DNA of 64,000 bases from Caenorhabditis elegans (lineage: Eukaryota > Nematoda > Chromadorea > Rhabditida > Rhabditidae): assembly GCF_000002985.6 (NCBI RefSeq), contig NC_003281.10, positions 7,502,001-7,566,000 on the forward strand, read 5' to 3'. Positions 34,787-49,040 of the stretch are shown piece after piece (the first letter of the stretch is position 1; each line of letters starts with the position of its first letter). The notes beneath the pieces were generated by a model, which was given only the letters and a program-made list of their open reading frames with translations, had not been told where the DNA came from and searched no databases. The translations under genes and the position numbers were made by a program.

Positions 34787-36924
34787 AGGTTCGTGGAGCC
34801 GAGAGCACATCTCTTGCTCTCGCCTTTTCAATTCATCACTGACAGCGCTGGATGGACATGGGGTGAGAACGACAGGTACCGTAAGCTTTTGGGCTCCAAG
34901 AGTAGAAGAGTTGAGCAGAATGAATTTTCGCTTTTAAGTTGCCGCTTTTAGGAACAAAATCTTGACCAACTTTTTCCCATTGGACAAGTTGTCAAGAGTC
35001 AGTCGAAATGTGCTCAATTTTATGAACTCTCTGATTTTATAGATATGGAATTGTTACATGAAAATTGGAAAAATGGCAAAAAGGGAGAGTATCTCGGCTT
35101 TGGGCTAAAACTTGAGCAGAAATTGAGCAAGGTTTCGACAACATAGTCTAAGACAAGTATTGTCAAAGCTCTTACCAACTTTTGCCAACATCTGATAGTC
35201 CGCTTTTTGAGCCAAATGCCTGGTATGCACAAAAAGTTCAAATGACCAAAAGACGAATTTCTGTGAAATTTTAAAACGGCGTTATGGGAATTTTGAAAAA
35301 CGTTGAAGTTTTTCTAGGTCATTGATCAGATTTTCTAAAAATTTAAGCTTCTAGCTATTTCTAGCTAAATTAAATGTTATCAATACTTGGTCGACACCAA
35401 ACACTATTTTTTGGAATTGTCAAGATACCTAAATATAAAAGTCTACAACTGAAGCATACGCTTAATATGTTTTCAAGATTTTGCAAGGCATCTGAAATTG
35501 CTTCGAGATTTCCAGCAGTGCCTCACCTTGTTCTTAAAAGTAAAAGTTCCCGAAACTTGAGGTTTCAGAAATGCCAACTGCAACTGAATTGATTCCAACG
35601 CCTCTTACAAAATGAAAGAATAAAGTTCTAGAAGTTCCCTACTGTAAACATGCAAACAGAGATATTTAAACTATTTATAAAACTTAAAATGTGTTACTTT
35701 TGTTAACTTTGAAAGTCTTTTTTAATTTTTTGATTAAAATAAAATTTTCAAATTAACAGTACATAGAGAATTACAAATTCTCAGAGCCACAACACATGAT
35801 AATGTACTATAAAAGGAAATAACCCAAACACATCACATTTTTTATTTCATTATCAGTTTTCTCAATCTATAAATGATCCAATATCCTCACACCTCTCACA
35901 GTATAGATAAGGAGATAAGAATTGCATAACACTGTGGTAATAAATAAAAAAAAAAAGTGAGTAAATGATTAGTAAGTGATTATGCAATTGACTCAAGTCT
36001 ATTTCCTGTCTCTTTTACAGTGATTTATGAGTGTCAGGAAGCATCAAGAAGTGTGGAATGAATGGCATCCAATTACTCATTTGTAGGTACACGAATCAAG
36101 AAAAAATAGGTTGAAGAAGTGTAGGGATCTTCTCTCTTTTACAAATTGATGTTCGACAATTCCTCATTTTGATTTTTTTTGGTCTTCCAATCTAGTGCAA
36201 ACAGAAACGAGATAGAATGAGTTACAGTAGGAAGTTCATTAATCAAATGACGAGAAAAAGAGGGAAAAGTAATGAATACATTGAAGCATAAGACAAAAAA
36301 GAAATGAAAGGAAAGGAAATTGAACCACCGGGGGATGCCTGGTGAAAAATGAGAAAAGAGGTAGCGAGTTTGGAAAATTGGAGTTATGAACTATATCTGA
36401 AAAAGTCAAACGAAAAGGGTTCAAAAGATCTAGAATATAAGCATCTGGAAACTTTAGCGTAACTTAACCCTAAATATAGTAAAACATTTAATTCTCTGAT
36501 TGAAAAAAGTCTTAAACTAGATTCTAGACTGTCTGCCATATCAAGAATGTTAGATTATACGTCTACTTCAGAATGAGTGGAAACTTTTTACTCAAAGCTC
36601 GAAAATTCTCAAAAACTCGAAACATTAAAATAAGCTTGTCAGAAAATAGACCCGCACTTAAAAGAACACAGGTAAGGTTTGGCTAAACCTTTGACAAGAG
36701 TTGAATGAAAACACTTTCTGCCCAACCTTAACGCGACCAAGGTTATTCTAAGCTTTATCAATTTCTGTACCAAGTTTATATTTTGGGCCAATTTTGGAGT
36801 AGTTCCAATAGCGCTAAATGTTGGGAAATTTTAAGCTGCGAAACTCAACCTACCCTTCAAATCTTAGATTTCAACAATTATTATGATGGAAAAAAACTTC
36901 AGATATAGATCCTAAATTCGGTAA

Positions 36925-37478
36925 ATTGCGTTTCTTCAAACTAGCCTATCTTGAAAAGTACGCGTCTAGAAAACAAATTATCTATAAACAAAATAATCAC
37001 AAATATTTTTAATTTATTTTGTATTAGTTTTCAGTGCAAAATACCAATCATTTGTTGAGTTGCACAGGGGTAAACACATTTTACCAAAAGCCGCCGAAGT
37101 TTTTGAAAACTCTTTTGTTGTACCGGTCATATCCCAACATCCATTGAATTACAGAAGAAAAATTTTATTGGATTGCAATTGAAAAATATTTAGCCACATT
37201 TTATCAGTTTTAAGATTTTTGATATTTTCATTTTCAGCCTAGTTACAGACCGTTATTCGAAAAAATTTAAAAAAAAAACAACAAAAGAGTTTTCAAAAAC
37301 TTCGGCGGCTTTTGGTAAAATGTGTTTACCCATGTGCAACTCAACAAATAATGGATATTTTGCTCTGAAAACTAATGCAAATTAAAGTAGAAATATATTT
37401 TTGATCATTTTGTTTGTAGAACATTTGTGTTCTAGACTTGTATTCTTCTTGATAGGCTAGTTTGAAAATACGCAAATT
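36925..37478. repeat. Long inverted repeat
   Basis: Arms of about 200 bp (36925-37130 and 37283-37478) are near-identical in inverted orientation. Both contain AACTAGCCTATC at the outer end and ACATTTTACCAAAAGCCGCC near the inner end, around about 150 bp of unique sequence. The inner block recurs at 58.63 kb. It has no coding capacity. Confidence 0.85.
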
Positions 37479-40400
37479 AGCACGGTAAGGAAGTTATTTG
37501 GTCCGTTGAGCGTGATTTACACCAGGGGTGTAAACGCTTGAAGCTTGAAACGCTTGAAATGCCTAACACATATCCGATTTGCCGTTCTTTCTTGAAACCT
37601 CAGAGTTTGAAAAAATATTAATTGTTTTGAAAAAGTACGCCAGCAGTAGAGAAACGTTAAAAATTTTAAAGCTTGTATATAAATTGTCTTGAGGTTTATA
37701 CAGTTTGATAAAAAATAACTCTCAAAAAGTTTGTTTGAAAGCTTGAAAAGCTTGATCAGAAAAAGGGAGATTGAAGCTTGATGCTTGAAGATCTGATCTC
37801 GTTCTTGATTTACAGCCTTGATGATCACCTAGAGAATTACTTGTTTCCCTGTTCTTTCATGTTATCAAAGTTCTCTTTTTAATTGGCAATGAGCAATGAT
37901 AGTGTATGAATTTGACGTCGATGAGTTTTTTCCAAAAAAGTGCTAAGAAAGAAGAATATAAACATTAGTCTTAGGAAATGAAAAAAAAATGTCGCGACAA
38001 TAAAGTTATTCGTTTTTAAAATGGGTCGATTTTTAAAATATTTTGCCTCAAGCTCCAATGAGTCAATGAGTTACGATCAAAGATAGATGAATTTCAAAAT
38101 GTGTTTTGATAATACGATCAATCAGTCACGGCTGGAAGTTTCCCATTGTGAATTATCACAAACTTAATTTGTAGTAAAGAGTGGAAACTTTTGAACGACG
38201 TTGGAGCAAGGAATTAATATCTTACTCAAGTGTAAGGTAATCCTGATAAACTACTAACCAGATAATCAAAAGTACATAGTCTAGTTATTCAGCTTCATCT
38301 TGAAAAAATTTAACAAAACTGTTTGGAGCGTTTGGAGCGCTAACAAGAGCTCTTTCCGTTTCTGCAAAATAGTACCGTAGTCCAAATCCCGCACACTTTG
38401 AAAAGATATTTCAAACACACTGCAAGTGCAGTATTATGGGGCGGTGGGAGAAAGAGAAAAGTTGAACAAAGAGAACTCGGAATGTTGCGAATTCAAATTG
38501 AGGGACTATAAGCTGACGGAAGTTGGTCAGGAAGGACAAGTGAATGATCTGACAGGTGAACCACATGTTGAAGAAGAACTTCATTGATTTATTTGAATGA
38601 AGAGGAAGACAAATTGGCAACAACTTTGTGCTTCGTTTTTAGAGTTATTTGGTAATTTAGAAAGATTTCGGAACTGATAGTCTTTAGAGTTTTTATTGTG
38701 AAATTCGGTATTTTTGAGTCAATTAAAATTTGCTTGAACATTACATCTTTTTGGTACCTCTCGTATTGAAAAACGTGAAAAGGTGACTCTCAAATTGGTT
38801 GGACCGAATCATATTTTTCAAAAATAAATTGGAATTGATTGCTTTTTGAATGTAAGATTATGACAAAAACTTGGATAAGCGTAGTTTTGTTTGGAAATCT
38901 GCCGAATTTTAAAAGTCTCCAATTTAAAGACATATCATAGTAGTAGACTAACCTGGACGCAAATTTCAAGAATTAAAAACTACCAAAACTTAAACAATCT
39001 CAAGAACTGGAATTTCAACCCCAGAGAATCATTTATTCAAAGGGATTCTAGAAGTATCGATTGCATATAGGGCATTCTTTTCAAAGCCAGACACATCTAT
39101 TATTGGCGCTCGTGCCACACACAGCAGGAAGCATATGGGGGCAGAACAACAAATGTTACAGTAACCCCTGAACATGCAAATGAACAACGTCGGCATGATG
39201 GGTGAAGAGAGAAAATGGGGGATTTTAAAGAAAAATGGGAAATTGGAGCATGTGATGACTAACAGAAATAGTGTTTATGAGTTTCTAGGAAAATCGAAGC
39301 CGGGGTTATGGGAAATATTTGAATTAAAAAAATCGGTTCTGGAGAGAACCACAACAATATTATTTTTTAAAGATAATATATATTAGATTTTCTAACTTTT
39401 CCAATGAATCAGTTTGAATAACAGTAACAAGGATAAAGGTATAAAGACAGGGGTTCAGTTCACCAACTTGGTCAAAATAAGATAGGGCTCGAGTAGCATG
39501 CAGCTAATCACCTAGAAATCCGCCAAGTTGGGATGCAGAGGCTCCACAAAGCCGAAGTCACAACAACATAACTGGGGAGTAGAGATGTGGTTTTTTTTTG
39601 CTTTATTCTATGTTTAATGAGACTTCTCAAAAATTTCTTCAAAATTTTTTATCTGATTGTTGCCACAAGTACATATTGGCTAAAGTTCACATTTTTCGTA
39701 ATTGTTTTTGAACGAAAAACGAACGATCAATATGAAATTCGGTCGGTTCTTGCCATATTTGTCCAGCAAAGCAAAAAACACAAAAAAATCTCCCACTTTC
39801 AATAGCAATATGTGGATAATCTATTGACTGTTTAAAAGTTGGTAGAATTTTATTTTTTCAAACTGAATTTGAACGAACTTTGAAATCCACCAAGTTCAAA
39901 ACTTAGACACAGGCTAAGCAGAGTTATAGTTAAAATTCAATCAGGTTTTAACTGAACTATTTGATAATTACACTCACAAAAAAAAAGTTAAGGAATAAAA
40001 ATGTTAATGTCGTTAGAATGTCCTGAAACAACGCAAAAACGCAAAAACACTTTAAATAATTAGAAAAATTATATGAAACCTCAAGACCTTCAAATATGAA
40101 AATGGTAAAATAAACCCCAAATATAATTTAAAGCACATTAAAAACTGGATAAAGAAAAAGTAACAGCAACAAATGGAACAAATGAGGAACTGATAATAGT
40201 AACACCTTCCCGTGTGATAACATGACTAATTGCGATAAAATGATACATTACGATGTCGGTAATATCAAAAGAAACACTATTTTGATGGAATTTGAGATAT
40301 GATAACAAGAAAGATAAATTGATAAATTAGGACCAGAAAGGATAGGGTTGTGCTGGTTGCTGGATATAGTGATTGTACAGAAATTTAAGTTTAAAGGCAC

Positions 40401-43062
40401 ACGCTGATTTTCTATGAATTTTTTAAACCGGAACTTATCATAAAAGTTAAGTTTCCCGTTTCTGCGAACGGACGATAGAATCTATTAGTTATGAAGTTTA
40501 CATTCCCAGGGATGAAAATTAATTCTCTCAAATTTCTTAATCAAACAAAATATCGAAGTTTAATGACTAAATGACTAGAGTGAAAATTTGTATTGACCGT
40601 CAGGAACAGGTTATTTAGTCACAACTAATGAGGAATACTGAACTAAATCTATTGTGAATGATAGTTAGAAAAAATACGGCTGCTTCGTAAAAACATAGGG
40701 GAAGAGGAGGGTACAAGTTCTCGTACAGGCTCCTTTTTCGAAAAAAAAACATGCGAATTAAGTAACAAAACACTAGAAATCGATAGGAATTAATTGATCA
40801 AAATACTGGGCGGAGTTACAGTAACCAAATGAAATTTTCACTTTTGATGGACACATATGCATCGCCATAGGGGGTCGCCGTTCATAGGAAGAGTAAAAAT
40901 TGAAAATTAAAGGATGTAATGAAAGAAGAAGATCAATTACTTATTTTCATTCAAAAACACTTTGACAAAAATTTTTTAACTCATATAGTCAGTTGACATT
41001 TTTTCAATAAAACGAAATAAAAATGCACTCTTGAATCAATTATAAATAGAGCTAATTTAAAAGATTTCGCAACTCATTAGAACATGCAAAAAGTTCTCGA
41101 TTGTGCCAATTTATAAATCCAAAGAACAAAAAACTTACAAATTGTTTGAAATGATCACAAATTGATCAAAAGTTGAAGCAGTCTGAAATGCTTAACAGAC
41201 AATACTTATTCTAACCATTTTACAAAATCGTAGATAAATAAATATCAAAAACGTAGCCAAATGAAGTGCCAATTTTATTCAATATTCCCCCATCTTCATC
41301 TTGTTAATTTGCATATCAATAGAATAAAATGTAGTTGTACACGCCTTTCGAGAAGTCTATTGTTTTCCTGTATCTCCTGATTTGAGTCAAGTATGCATAT
41401 CAAATGGGAGGATGTGGCCTGCAACAAATTGGAATTTGGGAATTTGTTTTTTTGGAAACAATCTGTATTTTATTTATTTATTTAACTTAATGCAATTTAC
41501 AACAGTACAATTGGATTTTGAAAGTTAAATAAAACGGTACAAGGTATTTATTGAACAAATCAATATGTGAGCTTTCAAAATAATCTTACTGTAGTTTTTA
41601 CTACAGACAAAGCGAGCTTTTAATAAGGGACACTTTCAAAGCAATATCAATGAGAAAAATTAATGAAAACAAAATTTTCGAAGATGGGCATTTTTTTAAA
41701 CAAATATTTATTCTCAAACGTTTGAAACTTATTTAGAAAGTTTTTGGTAAAAAAATAAAATCATAAAAAAATAAATTTAAAAATGTTCGATTGTCATCAA
41801 GGTCATTTCAATCGACGTCGGCGTCCGCAGAAGCTGGGGGTAGGTTCCTTGATTAGAGGCTTCTGAAAATTCAAAATAACTTCTTTATTCACTTCCCCTC
41901 TTGTAAATGATATTAATCATGTGGATCAGAAAATGGTGAAATATAGCTACCTCTTCCATTATACAGTGTTTTTCTTATTTAACCTGCACCACAGTTTCTA
42001 TACTTTGACAACATTAATCTTGTTATTTTGGTTTTATCAAACATCTTAACAAAAAAAATGCATGCAAATTATTGTATTCTATATTTAATAGTGGAACAAT
42101 ATTTTATTAAACCAAAGCTAACCGAGATAATAGATGTCAAAGTAGAGCAATGGAAGTGCGAGGCTATTAGCTATTGAATTTCGGTATAATTTTTGTCCAG
42201 GTGCACGTATAACTAATTTATGTACCTACAGTTTGCCAAAAATTCATTAATAAAAACAAAAAGGTTTTTTTTTTTTTCATTCTTGCCATTCTATTCTTCC
42301 AGTGCCACACAAACACAGAAGGATCATCTCAGAAAAGAGAAGAAAAAGAAAGATGGAAAAGAGGGTAAAGATTTAATGGCACCCATAAATCTCAACTCTC
42401 ACCAGACGTACGTGTGTGCGCAAATGCAACACAGAGAGATGGAGAGAGGAAGAGGATGAGAATGAAAGTGAGAGAAATCACAGAAACATTCTATTGACGT
42501 AAAATTGAGGTTAAAAACAAGTAAATAATTTTTTATAAATCTTTTGGACTCCGACATTCCATCCGGTTGAGACGTGACGATGAGCCCACCTTGTCTCATG
42601 GCTGACGGTTTGCTGCCGCAGAATTGCACAGTTACCTTTGCTAATTTTTTTTGTAATTTTTCAATTTTTTCTTAATTTCATACATTTTCGCTTTCTCCTT
42701 TCCTCTCAAAGCAAAATATCTAATATCTCGAGTCTGGAAAAAAAGTTGACTGTTAATTTTCACGATTTGATTTGTACAACTTTCGCCTGTGTCTGTTTAA
42801 AAAATGTTGTCACTAGCATTAAATTTAGTTGTTTTTCAAACTAAAATTGGTCAACACACAAGTGTATAAAATATTTTGACATAAATTTCAGGAAAGCATG
42901 TGGTAAAATATGAATGACACTTTTTTCAATTAAGCTTTTTGTGGTAGTCAAAATTGTTATTTCGCTTAAACTTCCTCATTGTTTCCAAAGTCTTTGTTAA
43001 ATAATTTTAGACAATAATCAAAACTTAAAAAAAACTTACATTAGGATCAGCGTGCACACAAA

Positions 43063-43148
43063 ACCGAGTTGTTCTGCCTGTTGATCACGAGCTTATATGT
43101 TTATTTATTAAGATACTACAAGCTTTTGAAACAGTCAGAACAACCTGT
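43063..43148 (-). ncRNA. mir-231: mir-231 microRNA precursor
   Basis: The reverse complement of 43072-43095 is the 24-nt mature miR-231 as I remember it, beginning UAAGCUCGUG (seed AAGCUCG). The flanking minus-strand sequence folds back: GTTGTTCTG on the 5' arm pairs with CAGAACAAC on the 3' arm, continuing with mismatches through GACTGTTTC opposite the mature strand. The terminal loop is AT-rich. The mature product lies on the 3' arm. It is located in the lin-39/ceh-13 spacer on the lin-39 strand, about 10.4 kb upstream of lin-39 and 10.5 kb upstream of ceh-13. The seed is shared with miR-787. I see no seed match in the short lin-39 or ceh-13 3' regions. Confidence 0.93.
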
Positions 43149-45966
43149 GGTGCTAACTTTGAAAATAGTAGTAGAAAGTGAATATATGCACATTTTAAAA
43201 AGTAAAATCCGAATGACAAAAGCCGAATATAATTGTTTTCATAGGTACCACTGGGTGTGACACCTTTCAAAAGAGGGGATTAGTCAGCGGGGGCGGAGAG
43301 ATAGCAGTAATAAGAACAGCCTTGCCAAGGATCTAGAGGGTGTAAGATAAGATACTTCGAAGGATGGAAGAGTTGTGATTGGTGTTGTCGGATTGTGGGC
43401 ACACATATAGACACCACTGGTGTATTTTTGGTGAAGAGAGAAAGAGAGAAGAACAACAGGTGTCTAGAGGGTACACGGATGACCAAAGGGCACGCCCATT
43501 TGGAAAAAAAAATGAGAGAATGAGAAAGTAAACAAATAAAAGGAAGAGTGAACTTATGATACGTCTGAAGTTATAGACATCTTAATTGGAAAAAAAAAAC
43601 TTTGTTCTAAATTTTATCAAGTAGAATCACATCAGAAAAATTTATCACGGCTGTAAATGTTTTTCAATTACAGTCTTATCATCAGCTCAACAATCAACAA
43701 CATTTTCAAGAATTAATTTAATTTGTTATATTACCGCGACATACATTTTAATACTTAACCTTACATATTTTTATGAACAGTATCGAAGTTTCCATTTTTC
43801 TGAAATGTCTACCTAAAACCATATTAATTTATTCAGTTGAGATTCGCTGCGTGAAAAAAATATTTCTAGCACTTTTTTGTCTTCTCGGAGCCCGTATATT
43901 TACGGTTTGTAAAAAGTTCAACAATATAACTTCATGTTTATAGAACTTATCAGTGTGTTAATTATTAAATTTTTAATCAAAATATGTGAATGAAAATAAA
44001 CCGCCAAAAATATCAAAAAGTGTGATTGAAAGTTAAAATGAAGATCAAAGAAACATTGAAAAAATTTTGCAGCTGTAAAAAGTTAGTATTATTAGGTTTT
44101 CAGGTTTTTAGAGAGATTGTCATAAAAAAAATCTCTGAAGAAGCCAAATTGAAAACTTGCCAAACAATCATCCTAACAGTATTATATGCAAAAAGGGAAA
44201 CGTTGACCTAGACATATTTGGATGACATAGTTTTTATTGCTAGGTAATCAAAATTTGAAATAATTGAAATGGTTTTAGGTTTCCAGTGAAATGGCCACTG
44301 AAAAATAAACAAAAATATGCAGTTAAGAATATAAGGAAAGTTAGACAAAAAAATTTTAAATCAAAAATAAAATTATTTGGAAAGATTTTTATTTAAAAAA
44401 CATTTATACATACATTTTTATAAAATTGTTTTTTTCATAAATTCCTAACAAGATCCTTATGTGCATTTTTGTCCAAGAAACTGATTTATCTTCAAAATTA
44501 TTTTTTCTTGGATTACAGAAATTTTCAAACCATGAAATAGTAGGGGGGAAAAGCAAAGAACAACCTTCAAATTGTATTTTCGTTTTGCAACAAAGACCCG
44601 ACCTATTTTGAGGGAAGAAGAGGTATACAAAGAGACCGAGAGAGAAGTGAAAGAGCCATAAAATTCAATGTCTGTGGTTTCCTTGGGTCACACAATCTCT
44701 TGTATACCTACGCAAATAGGCAGATAAAATCAAAAAGTGTGAAGAAATTAATATGATGGTACAGAATTAAAGGTATTCCATAATTACATGTTACACGGTT
44801 TAGGTGTTTGTTTTGATGGATCACGTGTCGTTTGACCTAATAGTAAGATGAACTCATTATGATATATACATGGGTCATGGAACAAAATAGATGCTTTTTC
44901 GAGATAAAAAATTTGTTTGTACATATAACAGAATGAGAGTACTGAAATGCGGTAACATAAAAAATTTTGAAATATTAGGAAAAAATAATATCGAATTTGT
45001 ATTTCGAAGAAACGACAATCAGGTCAAAGGTGAAACCCCTTGGCCACAAATGATTTATACTAAAGTTATATTTTTAATGTACTTTCTATGAGAAGTACTT
45101 GCGGAATTCTAAAATGGTAAACTTCAAATCTCATCTCCAATTTTCAATATTGATTTTTGCGATCTGTGTCCTGAAACAAATCAAGATATTTTTGTTATTG
45201 CGACGCTAACTATTCTAAACATTAAGAGGCTTTTGGTAGCGATGCACGATTTCGAGAACAATTGTTCAAAAAAAGTTCAGCTCGGGGAAATCCAACCTAA
45301 ACACATTCCTTCAACGTCAATAAAATATTGATCATTTCTCCCAATACGGGTGTGTGTGTGTCGAGTGGGTACTAGACAACCTTAATATGATAATACGACA
45401 ATAGCAGTTATAATTTTATTAGTGTAGCACACAAAGGATATTGAGAGGCAATAGATAGAATATGGCCGGATAACCTAGAAAAACAGTCAAGAATCAAAAG
45501 ACTTGCAGGGTAGCAACTGCAGTAACGTCAGAAATATTTAGGATTTGAAGTTGAACATTTAAGTTGTGATAAATAACAATAAATAACAATAAAAACAAAG
45601 AAAAGTCCATTTGATCGATCAGAAAGTTTTTTTTTGTAAAAAACTGAAAAAGAAATGCCTGAAAGTTGGCATTTGACAAAAAATCTATGGTAACCTTTGG
45701 CTAATTTCAAATATCAGCCAACTTGAGATTTATTCAGCTATTTCGTTCAAAAGCCAAAACAAATTTTCAAATCAAACCCATTTTTTTTCTATTTTTCAGC
45801 AATTTCTTTTGATATTGGGAGTTGGATTATCATATAAAAATGAGCAGTACTGTTGATTTGCCGAACTTGACACTAATGAATTTTTCTATAGACAAATATA
45901 GCAAATTTCGAACATCGAGCAAAACACTCTTGCTCTGACTATTTATAATTATATTTCGTTATAATG

Positions 45967-46402
45967 TACCGTATTTCCTCTATTAGTCTTGCAGCTTCTA
46001 TTAGTCTTGCACCCCTACAGACCAATCGAAAATTAGTCTTGCAGCCTCTATTAGTATTGCATGCAAGACTATTAGAGGGAATACGGTATTAGTCTTGCAC
46101 CCTTATTCTTGCCAGGCCAGCAGTATTTTGTGAAAACTTCAACAATTTCGCCATTTTTTAGCTAAATTATATTTTAAAGTATTAAAATAATTGATAAAAC
46201 AATAGAAAAGTATGTATTTTGCATGATTTAGACTGTTTCAAGTCAAATTTTTGACGATAAATGGCCAATTTAACAGAGCTATCGGGTCTTCGAAAATTAA
46301 TCTTGCAGCCTCTAATAGTCTTGCAGTCTCTATTAGTCTTGCACCCCTACGGGTCAATCGAAAATTAGTCTTGCATGCAAGACTAATAGAGGAAATACGG
46401 TA
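45967..46402. mobile_element. MITE with TACCGTATTTCCTCTATTAG ends
   Basis: Terminal inverted repeats begin and end in TACCGTATTTCC / GGAAATACGGTA. The body contains many copies of a roughly 20-bp unit around CTATTAGTCTTGCA in both orientations. An internal GGGAATACGGTA at 46079-46090 shows that a shorter unit (45967-46090) lies inside the longer one. No transposase is present. The same family occurs at 61.4-61.9 kb. Confidence 0.8.
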
Positions 46403-47759
46403 TTTGTTTATAATGTCATAGATCTGAACCTTTCCTTTTCTCTCTTCTGCAAAATGATCTCATTTTCAGGTTTAATTATGAATTGTAAATTGCTTTATTA
46501 TTATTATTTATCCGCTTATTATGAGTTTATGTGTAAGTACCTCATGTGTACTTGATGCCTATGCATATTTTCCAATTACGATAATTAAATCGTATTAATA
46601 AATTAATAAAATTAAAAACAACTCCCCCAATCTTTTTGTGTTCATTTTATTTATCAAAAAAATTTTTGTTAGTGTAGCACAGAAAATGAACTACAAACAG
46701 TGTTATTACAGTTACGTAAATAATTAATATACTACACATTTTCAAAAGTCGCCTTTACAGTCAACTATAGATATACTTCTTGAGCACTGTCAAATATTTT
46801 ATTCAAATTGAAATTTCCGAGACTTCTGTTGAATTTCCTACTAAAAGACTCCCCTTTCATTTTTAATTCAATATAGCTTGATCTATTTGATCGTCAATCC
46901 GAAAAAAAAATCGAAGAGTGACTTCATGTCAAATTGTCACAATGATAATGGATGATGTTTCTCTACAATCCGAAACTTTGTAACTCTTTCTATCTTTTAA
47001 ATGTCGGTATGTTCAAAAGCTTCTTCCCAGATGCCCTCCGTCTGTTACAAGCCCACGACCATTCTGCCGGTACACACATGACATAATATTATGATAGATG
47101 TTCCCATGTCTCTCTGTGGTTGAAAAGGCTTACACAATACATGGGCGGTGCATTTTGGAAGAAGTCGAGCCACCGAACCATCCATCATTTGGGTTGTGGC
47201 AACTTACCAACTGTTCCGATTTTTGATACAAAATCGGAGAGAGTGGAAGAGATGAAAAAGAAATTGAACATTTGTTAGAACAAAATTTAGATTTATTTTT
47301 AATCGTTTTCGGTTTCATTTTCACATTACCAATTTTTTTAAAAACTTCTTATTTTCGTAGTGAAATCTCATAATTCTTAAAATGGTGTTTGTTTTGGTAT
47401 TACCAATAACATTATTTTTGCCTTTTTTTTGTGGAAATTTCATGAATTATTTTTTTCAGGTAAAATAAACTCGAACGCCTTCTTAGCGCCGATGAATTTT
47501 TGAAAATTTCCGTTAAAAAAAACTGAATAGTAAGCTGCCGATCATTTGAACCCAGTTCTTTGATTTTTTTACATTAAAAAATAGTCAAGGTTAAACAAAT
47601 ATTTTTTGAAGCAAACGAAATCAATAACAATTTTGAAAGTAGAAAATATATTGTACCTAATGATGGTTTACATAAATGAGTATGAGAAATAAGAAAAACA
47701 ATTGCCTTACAACTTTTAATCGGGTCTAATTGTAAGAGGTTTTAAAGAAACTCTCTTAA

Positions 47760-49040
47760 AGGGGGAGTAGAGTTTGTGGGGAAATATATATTTCTGGCTC
47801 TAATTTTGCCCCTGATGCCGAATATCGATGGGAAAAAATTCAAAAAAATTTCCCTGATTTTATATTAATTTTTAAAATCCGAAAATTCATTGGATGCCTA
47901 TATGTGAGTTTTCAAACGCTGAATTTTCCCGCCAGAGACGCCCCGCCCACGAAACCGTGCCGCAAGTGTGGGTTTACGAGGTGAATATTTTCCTTCTATT
48001 TTTATTTGATTTTATACCGATTTTCGTCGATTTTTCTCATTTTTTCGCTGTTTTATATTGAAATTTTTGTTATTTCTCTTAAATTATGCCTTTCTATTGA
48101 TAAAATACACAAAATTCCATGAAAAATTCCATTTTCAGCACAAATTCGACGGGAAACAAGGTGGAGGCAACCGTGGTCAATAAATCTATTACTTATTCGT
48201 GTGTAATGCTTTTGTTTTTTAGACAAAACAAGTAAATTTATTATAAGACTGTTTATATTCAATAAACTTTACAAAAACAACATTTTTGGGAAAAAAAACT
48301 ACAAAAATCGAAGATAGTCCTCGGGAGCGCGACGAATCAACGTGTTCCGGATAACTGAAATGTTAAATGTTTGTATTAATGTGGAGAACTTTCGTTATTG
48401 AGATTTGTAAAGAGACTATTGATAAGCACTAGGATTAAAATAGGAAGTTTAATTTAATTTATTACGATAGTAATATATTTGCCGAATAAATCGACATACT
48501 GATGATTTTTAGGATGTTTTAGGCTTAATTATTTAGCGATTCTTACTTTTCAATTGTTTTTTAAATAATATTTTCTATAAGAAGTACTCACTTTCCAAAA
48601 AATCGTCGTGTCTCCGCGATTTTCCTCGTTTCCCGTCGAATTTGTGCTGAAAATGGAATTTTTCATGGAATTTTGTGTATTTTATCAATAGAAAGGCATA
48701 ATTTGAGAGAAATAACAAAAATTTCAATATAAAACAGCGAAAAAATTTCAATATAAAACAGAAAAAAAATCGACGAAAATCGGTATAAAATCAAATAAAA
48801 ATAGAAGGAAAATATTCATCTCGTAAACCCACACCTGCGGCACGGTTTCGTGGGCGGGGCGTCTCTGGCGGGAAAATTCAGCGTTTGAAAACTCACATAT
48901 AGGCATCCAATGAATTTTCGGATTTTAAAAATTAATATAAAATCAGGGAAATTTTTTTGAATTTTTTCACATCGATATTCGGCATCAGGGGCAAAATTAG
49001 AGTCAGAAACATATATTTCCCCACAAACTCTACTCCCCCT
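47760..49040. mobile_element. TTAA-flanked palindromic transposon, non-autonomous
   Basis: Target duplication TTAA lies at both sides (47756-47759 and 49041-49044). Ends are AGGGGGAGTAG and its inverse. Inverted arms of about 400 bp (47760-48156 and 48628-49040) flank about 470 bp of unrelated AT-rich DNA. No transposase frame is visible, so it looks like a piggyBac-type (TTAA) non-autonomous element of the C. elegans PALTTAA kind. Each arm carries a GC-rich block with a GGCGGGAAAA/TTTGAA pair. The right arm has an extra copy of a roughly 21-bp segment (AAATTTCAATATAAAACAG, about 48717-48762). Confidence 0.88.

Larger units (their letters stand above)
32961..43062. other. lin-39 upstream half of the Hox spacer
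   Basis: About 10 kb without a supported gene. It contains an islet with a POP-1/TCF site at 34.6-34.9 kb, a 550-bp inverted repeat at 36.9-37.5 kb, and otherwise AT-rich DNA with short chance frames. In C. elegans this lin-39/ceh-13 interval is known to hold several conserved enhancers for both genes; I cannot assign them without alignment. Confidence 0.6.

Noticed and set aside
47760..49040. Coding transposase in the TTAA element
   Set aside because: The unique centre is only about 470 bp and AT-rich, with no long frame, so the element is non-autonomous.
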